From: Pseudomonadota bacterium
Lineage (GTDB): Bacteria; Pseudomonadota; Gammaproteobacteria; Burkholderiales; Burkholderiaceae_C
NCBI GenBank assembly: GCA_023438115.1
Contig: JAEZEB010000138.1
Span: forward strand, 1 to 6,280
Reading direction: 5' to 3'
Length of the DNA stretch: 6,280 nucleotides
In this document: one piece after another, positions 1-4,651 of the stretch
Layout of the letters: every line of letters begins with the position of its first letter
How positions within the stretch are numbered: position 1 is the stretch's first letter
Notes under the pieces: model-generated
Databases searched by the model: none
The model's input: the letters and a program-made list of their open reading frames with translations, nothing else
What the model was told of the DNA's origin: nothing
Program-made: the position numbers and the translations under genes

Positions 1-1
1 C

Positions 2-82
2 CGCGGCCGCTGCTTGGTGTCCGACGAGCGCGCGGCGCTCGACCCCGCGCTGCGGCCTACGACATCGGCTCCGGCGGCGTGA
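2..82 (+). CDS. Possible 3' end of an unidentified gene (partial)
   Basis: The frame starting at base 2 is open from the window edge and ends in TGA at 80-82, encoding about 26 residues (ending ALRPTTSAPAA). Its third codon positions are strongly G/C up to about base 55, as in the real genes here. If real, it is the C-terminus of a gene converging on the pirin gene and overlapping its last codons by 26 bases. The fragment is too short to identify. In this GC-rich DNA the other frames are also open across the edge, so this may simply be chance. Confidence 0.25.
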   Translation, partial: RGRCLVSDERAALDPALRPTTSAPAA

Positions 83-950
83 AGCGTGTGGGCGGCAGCG
101 GGATGAACTCGGTCTCGCCCGGCACCTCGCCCATGCGCATGGCCTCCCAGTCGTCGGCCGCCTGCAGGATGCGCTCCTTGCGGCTGGAGACGAAGTTCCA
201 CCACATGTGGCGCGGCGCATCCAGCGCATCGCCGCCCACCAGCACCACGCGGCAACCCGCCTGCGTGGCCAGCCGCGAGGCCGCGTCCGGTTTCAGCAGG
301 CCCATCTCGCGCGGCGCCAGCGGCTCGCCATCCACGTCCAGGTCGCCTTCCACGAGGTAGAGCGCCTGCTCCGGCGCCAGCGCGGGCAGTTCGACGCCGC
401 CACCGGCCGGCAGCCAGATGTCCAGGTACAGCGTGCGCGAGAAGGTCGGCACCGGCGAGCGCTGGCCGAAGGCCTCGCCCACCAGCACGCGCACGCGCGC
501 ATCGCCCGCGCTCACCTCGGGGATCGCGTCGGCGGGCGTGTGCGAGAAGGAGGGCTCCGTCTCCTCGTGCTCCATCGGCAGCGCGGTCCACAGTTGCAGG
601 CCGTGGTTCGTGTAGCTCACGTCGCGCAGGTGGTCCGGGCGGCGCTCCGAATGCACGATGCCGCGCCCGGACGTCATCCAGTTGATGGCGCCGGGCTCGA
701 TCACCTGCACCGTGCCCAGGCTGTCGCGATGCGTCATCGCGCCTTCGAACAGGTAGGTGACCGTGGCCAGCCCGATGTGCGGATGCGGCCGCACGTCGTG
801 GTTCACGCCCGGCGCTTCCTTCGAAGGGCCGAAGTGGTCGAAGAAGATGAAAGGGCCCACGCTGCGGTGCTGGGCCTGCGGCAACACGCGGCGCACGAGA
901 AAGCCCCCGCCGAGGTCCTTTTCGCGCCCGCCCAGGCGGTCGGTGATCAT
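57..950 (-). CDS. Pirin family protein (bicupin), 297 aa
   Basis: This is a cytoplasmic two-domain cupin of the pirin family, members of which are iron-binding proteins, some with quercetin 2,3-dioxygenase activity. The N-terminal cupin (about residues 15-120) carries the family's metal site: RPHPHIG gives His56 and His58, and the SGRGIVHSE segment gives His100 and Glu102, so all four expected ligands are present. A pirin C-terminal cupin follows at about residues 170-275. The length of 297 is normal for the longer pirin type. The start at 950 is chosen because MITDRLGGREKDLGGG is a typical pirin N-terminus. No Shine-Dalgarno sequence precedes it, but a TAGAAT hexamer ends 5 bases before the ATG. 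It is transcribed away from wrbA. The family is certain; the substrate is unknown and quercetinase activity is only inferred from homologues. It is clearly distinct from the second pirin in this window. Confidence 0.93.
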   Translation of the reverse strand: MITDRLGGREKDLGGGFLVRRVLPQAQHRSVGPFIFFDHFGPSKEAPGVNHDVRPHPHIGLATVTYLFEGAMTHRDSLGTVQVIEPGAINWMTSGRGIVHSERRPDHLRDVSYTNHGLQLWTALPMEHEETEPSFSHTPADAIPEVSAGDARVRVLVGEAFGQRSPVPTFSRTLYLDIWLPAGGGVELPALAPEQALYLVEGDLDVDGEPLAPREMGLLKPDAASRLATQAGCRVVLVGGDALDAPRHMWWNFVSSRKERILQAADDWEAMRMGEVPGETEFIPLPPTRFTPPEPMS

Positions 951-955
951 GGGCC

Positions 956-961
956 ATTCTA
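956..961 (-). promoter_or_regulatory. Candidate -10 element of the first pirin gene (possible leaderless start)
   Basis: Read on the minus strand this is TAGAAT, matching the sigma-70 -10 consensus at five of six positions, and it lies 5 bases before the ATG. A start site 6-7 bases downstream of the hexamer would fall on the start codon, giving a leaderless or nearly leaderless mRNA, which fits the lack of a Shine-Dalgarno sequence. The -35 position (TAGCCG at 17-bp spacing) matches only weakly, so this remains a candidate. Confidence 0.35.
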
Positions 962-1083
962 GGAACCGCCTTGCTGCGCGGCTAGCGGCGGGCGTTGAAA
1001 TCCACTGAATGCTGTCGTCAATCGGCCGGGCTCGCCGCGGCGCCCGCGCGCCCCAAACTGCAGGGGATCACGCAACTGAACAA

Positions 1084-1088
1084 AGGAG
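1084..1088 (+). promoter_or_regulatory. Shine-Dalgarno site fixing the wrbA start
   Basis: AGGAG within AAAGGAGAA lies 7 bases before the ATG at 1096. It decides the start: the same frame is open further upstream (to an ATG at 1009), but that extension encodes an arginine/alanine-rich sequence with no family resemblance, whereas MAKILVLYHS directly after this site is the canonical WrbA N-terminus. Confidence 0.85.
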
Positions 1089-1095
1089 AAATCAC

Positions 1096-1698
1096 ATGGC
1101 GAAGATCCTGGTCCTGTACCACAGCATGTACGGCCACATCGAGGCGATGGCCAACGCCGTCGCCCAGGGCGCCCGCGAAGTGGCCGGCGCGCAGGTGGAC
1201 CTCAAGCGCGTCCCCGAGACGATGCCCGAGGAAGCCTTCCGCCAGGCCGGCGGCAAGGCGGACCAGGCGGCGCCGGTCGCCAAGCCGGAAGACCTGGCGA
1301 ACTATGACGCCATCATCTTCGGCACGCCCACGCGCTTCGGCAACATGACCGGCCAGATGCGCAACTTCCTCGACCAGACCGGCGGCCTCTGGGCGCAGGG
1401 CAAGCTGGTCGGCAAGGTGGGCTCGGTGTTCACCTCCAGCGCCACGCAGCACGGCGGCCAGGAAAGCACGCTGCTGACCTTCCACCCCAACCTGCTGCAC
1501 CACGGAATGATCGTCGTGGGGCTGCCGTACGCGGAGCAGCGGCAGATGGGCATCGACGAGATCAAGGGCGGCAGCCCGTACGGCGCCTCCACCATCGCCG
1601 GCGGCTCGGGCGAGCGCATGCCGAGCGAGCAGGAACTGGGCATGGCGGCTTTCCAGGGCCGGCACGTGGCGCAGATCGCGACGAAGCTGTTCGGCTGA
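1096..1698 (+). CDS. wrbA: NAD(P)H:quinone oxidoreductase, WrbA type (200 aa)
   Basis: WrbA is a cytoplasmic, tetrameric FMN flavoprotein that reduces quinones to hydroquinones in one two-electron step, avoiding redox-cycling semiquinones. The sequence shows a complete flavodoxin-like fold: the FMN phosphate-binding loop HSMYGHIE at residues 9-16, the GTPTRFGNM loop at 76-84, and the TSSATQHGGQEST segment at 113-125 that contacts the isoalloxazine ring. HHGMIVVGLPY at 135-145 and GGSPYGAST at 158-166 are family hallmarks. The length of 200 matches the usual 198-200. A strong Shine-Dalgarno sequence precedes it and an intrinsic terminator follows, so it is probably transcribed alone. It is divergent from one pirin gene and convergent with a second flavodoxin-type gene, which suggests a role in quinone or redox stress. 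The identification is secure; the physiological quinone is unknown. Confidence 0.96.
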   Translation: MAKILVLYHSMYGHIEAMANAVAQGAREVAGAQVDLKRVPETMPEEAFRQAGGKADQAAPVAKPEDLANYDAIIFGTPTRFGNMTGQMRNFLDQTGGLWAQGKLVGKVGSVFTSSATQHGGQESTLLTFHPNLLHHGMIVVGLPYAEQRQMGIDEIKGGSPYGASTIAGGSGERMPSEQELGMAAFQGRHVAQIATKLFG

Positions 1699-1705
1699 CG
1701 CCGCC

Positions 1706-1725
1706 GTCCCCGTTCACGCGGGGAC
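1706..1725. other. Hairpin after wrbA, between convergent genes
   Basis: GTCCCCG (1706-1712) pairs with CGGGGAC (1719-1725), a 7-bp stem with a 6-base loop, beginning 7 bases after the wrbA stop codon. It is symmetrical and can form in RNA from either strand, but has no T-tract on either side. It may help protect or terminate both convergent transcripts. It is the only obvious structure downstream of the minus-strand flavodoxin-type gene. Confidence 0.45.
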
Positions 1726-1739
1726 CGCACGATACCAGG

Positions 1740-1763
1740 GGCGCCGCGGGCGCCTTTTTTTTT
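1740..1763 (+). terminator. Intrinsic terminator of wrbA
   Basis: GGCGCC (1740-1745) and GGCGCC (1749-1754) form a 6-bp all-GC stem with the 3-base loop GCG, followed at once by nine T residues (1755-1763). This T-run is exceptional in such GC-rich DNA. The T-tract lies on the plus strand, so it terminates wrbA and shields the convergent gene that ends 4 bases further on. Confidence 0.88.
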
Positions 1764-1767
1764 CGTG

Positions 1768-2322
1768 TCAGCGCGCGAAGCGTTCGGTGAGCGCCGCCAC
1801 CCGCTCGCCGAAGAGGCGCGCGGTTTCCAGGTCACCGGGCGACATCGCATCCGCGCCCGCGTCCGCCGGCGACTGCGCCATCGCGCCGCTGTACGACACG
1901 AGATAGTTCACGTCGTCGCGCTGCGCGCCGCGCGTGTTGCTGGGCATCAGGCCCTGGCTCACCCAGATCATCCCGTGCTGCATGGCCAGCGTGAACAGCG
2001 TCGTCAGCGTGCCCTGCTTGTCGCCGCTCATGCCCGCGCTGTTGGTGAAGCCGGCGGCGATCTTGTCCTTCCATTCCTGGGCGTACCAGGGTTTGGACGA
2101 AGCATCCGCGAATTTCTTGAACTGCCAGCTCACGCTGCCCATGTACGTGGGCGCGCCGAAGATGATGGCGTCGGCGGCCTTGAGCTGCTCCCAGCCGCCG
2201 GCGGGCAGGTTGCCGTCGGCATCGATGGCGAGCAGGTAGGCGCCGGCGCCGCGCGCCACCGCCTGCGCCATGCGCTGCGTGTGGCCGTAGCCGGAGTGGT
2301 AGACGACGACGATGGTTGGCAT
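1768..2322 (-). CDS. Flavodoxin-fold NAD(P)H oxidoreductase, WrbA-related (184 aa)
   Basis: This is a cytoplasmic FMN-binding flavodoxin-fold protein. It has the phosphate-binding loop HSGYGHTQ at residues 9-16, GAPTYMGSV at 56-64 and TNSAGMSGDKQGTL at 93-106, the three loops that surround FMN in WrbA-like proteins. It is shorter than WrbA (184 against 200) and lacks the GGSPYGAST stretch, so it belongs to a related flavodoxin/NADPH-dependent FMN reductase group rather than being a second wrbA. Its likely reaction is NAD(P)H-dependent reduction of a quinone, flavin or similar electrophile; this is inferred from the family. MPTIVVVYHSGYG is a natural N-terminus, but no Shine-Dalgarno sequence precedes the ATG and a strong hairpin ends only 17 bases upstream. 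It lies downstream of, and in the same direction as, the pirin-doxX pair and converges on wrbA. Confidence 0.88.
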   Translation of the reverse strand: MPTIVVVYHSGYGHTQRMAQAVARGAGAYLLAIDADGNLPAGGWEQLKAADAIIFGAPTYMGSVSWQFKKFADASSKPWYAQEWKDKIAAGFTNSAGMSGDKQGTLTTLFTLAMQHGMIWVSQGLMPSNTRGAQRDDVNYLVSYSGAMAQSPADAGADAMSPGDLETARLFGERVAALTERFAR

Positions 2323-2339
2323 GCTTGCAAGAACGTCAA

Positions 2340-2371
2340 GAGGCCGGGGCCGCTTGCGCGACCCCGGCCTC
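2340..2371 (-). terminator. Strong GNRA-capped hairpin after doxX (probable terminator)
   Basis: In minus-strand RNA the arm at 2371-2358 pairs with 2353-2340 through 14 consecutive pairs (thirteen Watson-Crick and one U-G wobble), closed by the tetraloop GCAA. In plus-strand RNA the wobble becomes an A-C mismatch and the loop is UUGC, so the structure favours minus-strand transcripts, that is, doxX. The following sequence (CTTGACGTTCTT) has only a weak U-tract, so termination may be partial. It ends 17 bases before the next start codon and may also act as an intercistronic attenuator or mRNA stabiliser. Confidence 0.65.
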
Positions 2372-2394
2372 GATCATTGCACAGCCGGTGCGGC

Positions 2395-2850
2395 TCAGGC
2401 GCCGGTCTTGCGGCCTTCCAGGCTGAAGCGGCCCGGGCCGAAGGCGGCGAACGCCAGCAGGCCGCCGACGATGGCGAGGTTCTTGGTGAACATCAGCTTC
2501 TGCATGGCCTGCTGCGCCTCGGGCATGGCCCAGTAGTTGTGGAAGAAGAACGCGGCGACGGCGGTGAAGACCGCCAGCGCCAGCGCGGCCCAGCGCGCCT
2601 TGAAGCCCACCAGCAGCATCAGGCCGCCGATCAGCTCGATCACGATGGCGGCCGCCACGCCGATTTCCGGCATCGGCAGGCCGGCGGACGTCGCGTAGCC
2701 GACGGTGCCGGAGTAGCCGCCGATCTTGCCCCAGCCCGCGGGCACGAACATCCAGGCGAGCAGGATGCGCCCGACCAGGGCGAAGGTGTCGTGCAGCGCG
2801 TTGGTGCTGCCCGCGACGGGCGCGGCGTAGGTGGACGTGGTGGTTGCCAT
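2395..2850 (-). CDS. DoxX family membrane protein, YqjF-like (151 aa)
   Basis: This is an inner-membrane protein of the DoxX family (small four-helix proteins, some linked to quinone-dependent redox chemistry). Hydrophobic helices are visible at about residues 22-40, 62-83, 86-104 and 122-138. FVPAGWGKIGGYSGT (35-49), FFFHNYW (101-107), LMFTKNL (119-125) and GPGRFSLE (138-145) are family signatures and, as I recall it, closely follow E. coli YqjF, which is induced by YhaJ during exposure to dinitrotoluene breakdown products. An AGGAG (complement of 2858-2862) 7 bases before the ATG fixes the start. The gap to the upstream pirin gene is 50 bases with no terminator seen, so the two are probably one operon; a strong hairpin follows doxX. 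The biochemical role of this DoxX subgroup is not established. Confidence 0.92.
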   Translation of the reverse strand: MATTTSTYAAPVAGSTNALHDTFALVGRILLAWMFVPAGWGKIGGYSGTVGYATSAGLPMPEIGVAAAIVIELIGGLMLLVGFKARWAALALAVFTAVAAFFFHNYWAMPEAQQAMQKLMFTKNLAIVGGLLAFAAFGPGRFSLEGRKTGA

Positions 2851-2857
2851 GGGAACT

Positions 2858-2862
2858 CTCCT
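2858..2862 (-). promoter_or_regulatory. Shine-Dalgarno site of doxX
   Basis: On the minus strand this is AGGAG within GAGGAGAG, 7 bases before the ATG at 2850. It supports this start and independent ribosome loading within the pirin-doxX transcript. Confidence 0.8.
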
Positions 2863-2900
2863 CGAGCGTGGGTTGCTTGGTTGGGGTTGAAGAAAACGGT

Positions 2901-3605
2901 TCAGAGCTCGCTCAGGTCGAACACCAGCACTTCGGCGTCCTTGCCGCCGGACAGGTGCAGGCGGCTCTCGCCCTTCAGCCTGGCCGCATCGCCGCCGGAC
3001 AGGCGCGTGCCGTTCACCGACAGCTCGCCCCGCACCAGGTGCACGTACACCGGACGGGCGGGATCGAGCGCCAGCGAGGCCTCTTCCGCACCGTCGAACA
3101 GGCCCGCGTACATGCGGGCGTCGGCATGGATCACGACCGACCCTTCGGCCCCGTCGGGAGAGGCCACGAGGCGGAGCTTGCCGCGTTTTTCCTGTTCGGG
3201 GAAGCGCTTCTGCTCGTAACCGGGAGCTATGCCCGTAACGTTGGGCTGGATCCAGATCTGCAGGAAGTGCGTGGTCTGGTCCTTGGCGTGGTTGAACTCG
3301 CTGTGCATCACGCCGCGGCCGGCGCTCATGCGCTGCACGTCGCCCGGCGGGATCGCCTTGACGTTGCCCAGCGTGTCCTTGTGCGCCAGCTCGCCCGACA
3401 GCACGTAGCTGATGATCTCCATGTCGCGGTGGCCGTGCGTGCCGAAGCCGGTGCCGGGGGCGATCCGGTCCTCGTTGATCACGCGCAGGTTGCCGAAGCC
3501 CATGTGCTCCGGGTCGAAGTAGCCGGCGAACGAAAAGCTGTGGAAGGACTTCAGCCAGCCGTGGTCGGCGAAGCCGCGGTCCTGGGATTTGCGCAAGGTG
3601 AGCAT
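2901..3605 (-). CDS. Pirin family protein, YhhW-like (234 aa)
   Basis: This is a cytoplasmic bicupin. Its N-terminus (MLTLRKSQDRGFADHGWL) and SFHSFSFAGYFDPEHMGF are typical of the short pirin type represented by E. coli YhhW, a metal-dependent quercetin 2,3-dioxygenase. The metal ligands fall at the same numbers as in YhhW: His57 and His59 in THGHRDME, His101 and Glu103 in GRGVMHSEFN. The metal site is therefore intact, unlike E. coli YhaK, which as I recall lacks it. The C-terminal cupin spans about residues 145-232, and the length of 234 matches the type (about 231). A Shine-Dalgarno AGGAG lies 7 bases upstream. It is divergent from a YhaJ-like lysR gene and heads a probable operon with doxX. 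Expression is likely controlled by that regulator through the palindrome in the shared gap. The native substrate is unknown. Confidence 0.94.
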   Translation of the reverse strand: MLTLRKSQDRGFADHGWLKSFHSFSFAGYFDPEHMGFGNLRVINEDRIAPGTGFGTHGHRDMEIISYVLSGELAHKDTLGNVKAIPPGDVQRMSAGRGVMHSEFNHAKDQTTHFLQIWIQPNVTGIAPGYEQKRFPEQEKRGKLRLVASPDGAEGSVVIHADARMYAGLFDGAEEASLALDPARPVYVHLVRGELSVNGTRLSGGDAARLKGESRLHLSGGKDAEVLVFDLSEL

Positions 3606-3612
3606 GGGGTGG

Positions 3613-3617
3613 CTCCT
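3613..3617 (-). promoter_or_regulatory. Shine-Dalgarno site of the YhhW-like pirin
   Basis: On the minus strand this is AGGAG within AAAGGAG, 7 bases before the ATG at 3605. It fixes the start and indicates a normal leader, in contrast to the first pirin gene, which has no such site. Confidence 0.82.
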
Positions 3618-3629
3618 TTCAATGATTCG

Positions 3630-3658
3630 AATGTAGGTGCCCGACCCAGTGGCGGCCA
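3630..3658 (-). promoter_or_regulatory. Candidate promoter of the pirin-doxX operon
   Basis: On the minus strand TACATT (3635-3630) matches the -10 consensus at four of six positions. At 17-bp spacing the -35 is TGGCCG (3658-3653), a poor match, as expected for a promoter that needs an activator. A start near 3623 would leave a leader of about 18 bases including the Shine-Dalgarno site and would place the palindrome at 3681-3695 at about -65, the usual recognition position for LysR-type activators. Confidence 0.4.
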
Positions 3659-3680
3659 GGCCTAGCGTTTGATGGCATCA

Positions 3681-3695
3681 TTCAAATCGTTTGAA
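3681..3695. promoter_or_regulatory. Probable LysR-type operator (TTCAAATCGTTTGAA)
   Basis: This perfect inverted repeat has 6-bp arms TTCAAA/TTTGAA around TCG and contains the T-N11-A motif (T3682 to A3694) typical of LysR-type regulators. It lies between the divergent regulator and pirin genes. It ends 11 bases before the lysR ATG, so binding could also repress the regulator's own gene. A second small palindrome, TGATGGCATCA (3670-3680), directly abuts it, and CGTTTGA occurs at both 3666-3672 and 3688-3694, 22 bases apart (about two helical turns). Confidence 0.65.
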
Positions 3696-3706
3696 GTGAC
3701 AGCTCC

Positions 3707-4651
3707 ATGAACAGCCCCCGCGACGTCCTCACCCCCGATGCCCTGGCCCTGGTGCAGGCGGTCGCCGAGCGCGGCAGCTTCGCCGCCGCCGCGCGCGAGC
3801 TGGGACTGGTGCCCAGCGCCGTCACCTACCGCATCCGGCAGGTCGAGGATGCGCTGGACGTGCTCCTGTTCGACCGCAGCTCGCGCCAGGCGCGCCTGAC
3901 GGCTGCCGGCGAGGAGCTGATCTGCGCGGGCCAGCAGCTGCTCAAGGACATCGACGCGATGGCCAACCGCGTGCGGCGCGTCGCCACCGGCTGGGAGGCC
4001 GAGCTCACGATCGCCGTCGATGCCGTGCTGTCGCAGTCCACGGTGATGGAGCTCGCCGCGAGCTTCTATGCACTGCGGCCCACGACACGCTTGCGCCTGC
4101 GCGACGAGACGCTTGCAGGCACGCTGGAAGCACTCGTATCCGGACGCGCCGACCTCGCGCTGGGCGTGGTGCTGGAGCCCGGCATCGCGCCCGGCGTCCA
4201 GAGCCACGAGCTGGGCGATCTCGGCTTCGTCTACGCGGTGGCGCCGCACCATCCGCTGGCGACCGCGGCCGAGCCCGTTCCCGATGAAGTGCTGATGCAG
4301 CACCGCGCGATCGCGATCGCGGACACGGCCAAGCAGCGCGGCACCGCGCTCACCGTGGGCCTGCTGGCGGGCCAGGACGTCTTCACCGTCGCCAACATGC
4401 ACGCGAAACTGGATGCGCAGCTGCGCGGCCTGGGCGGGGGCTTCCTGCCGGAGCCGCTGGCGCGTCCCTACGTCGAGAGCGGGCGGCTGGTGGCGCGCAC
4501 CGTCCAGCGCAGCACGCGCCGCATCCGCATGAGCTATGCCTGGCGTCAGGCCGGCAACCTGGGACCGGGCCGCGCCCTGCAGTGGTGGCTGGAGCAGCTG
4601 GAGCGTCCCGCCACGCGCGCCGCGCTGCTGGAGCGGCACCGCAGCGCATGA
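3707..4651 (+). CDS. LysR family transcriptional regulator, YhaJ-like (314 aa)
   Basis: This is a DNA-binding transcription factor with the standard LysR plan: an N-terminal winged helix-turn-helix at residues 8-67 (RGSFAAAARELGLVPSAVTY at 22-41 is the helix-turn-helix, LLFDRSSRQARLTAAGEEL the wing), a linker helix to about 93, and a periplasmic-binding-like effector domain at about 96-300. From memory, RGSFAAAA, VPSA, LDV.LFDRS, GWE..LTI and ADTA are shared with E. coli YhaJ, the sensor of hydroxylated aromatics. The start at 3707 leaves a normal short N-terminus; no good Shine-Dalgarno site precedes it. It is divergent from the pirin-doxX operon, its likely target, and a palindrome lies just upstream. 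Its stop codon overlaps the gluQ start (ATGA). The family is certain, the YhaJ relationship is likely, and the inducer is unknown. Confidence 0.93.
   Translation: MNSPRDVLTPDALALVQAVAERGSFAAAARELGLVPSAVTYRIRQVEDALDVLLFDRSSRQARLTAAGEELICAGQQLLKDIDAMANRVRRVATGWEAELTIAVDAVLSQSTVMELAASFYALRPTTRLRLRDETLAGTLEALVSGRADLALGVVLEPGIAPGVQSHELGDLGFVYAVAPHHPLATAAEPVPDEVLMQHRAIAIADTAKQRGTALTVGLLAGQDVFTVANMHAKLDAQLRGLGGGFLPEPLARPYVESGRLVARTVQRSTRRIRMSYAWRQAGNLGPGRALQWWLEQLERPATRAALLERHRSA

Larger units (their letters stand above)
951..1095. promoter_or_regulatory. Divergent pirin-wrbA intergenic region
   Basis: These 145 bases separate two divergently transcribed genes and must hold both promoters. Near the middle, TTGAAA (995-1000) on the plus strand and TTGACG (complement of 1016-1021) on the minus strand resemble -35 hexamers facing each other, but neither has a good -10 partner: GTCAAT 16 bases after TTGAAA matches at only three positions. 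A GC-rich stretch follows (about 1024-1054). No convincing operator was seen. Confidence 0.4.

Noticed and set aside
207..962. A 251-codon plus-strand frame opposite the first pirin gene
   Set aside because: It is antisense to a gene with an intact pirin metal site, and its product is a featureless His/Arg/Ala-rich sequence.
1051..1066. CCCC...GGGG mini-hairpin in the wrbA leader as a riboswitch or attenuator
   Set aside because: Four G-C pairs around an 8-base loop are expected by chance in this composition, with no alternative structure or known riboswitch motif.
1009..1095. Upstream extension of wrbA to the ATG at 1009
   Set aside because: The extension passes through the Shine-Dalgarno site and encodes a sequence foreign to the family; the ATG at 1096 fits both the ribosome-binding site and the canonical N-terminus.
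1765..3219. A 484-codon open frame on the plus strand, antisense to the flavodoxin, doxX and pirin genes
   Set aside because: It spans three well-supported minus-strand genes and their gaps. Its product is a low-complexity arginine/histidine/alanine-rich sequence with no family motifs, typical of antisense frames in GC-rich DNA.
3662..4639. A 325-codon open frame on the minus strand opposite lysR
   Set aside because: The lysR frame has clear motifs throughout, while the antisense product is repetitive, rich in Gln, Arg and Ala, and has no recognisable domain.
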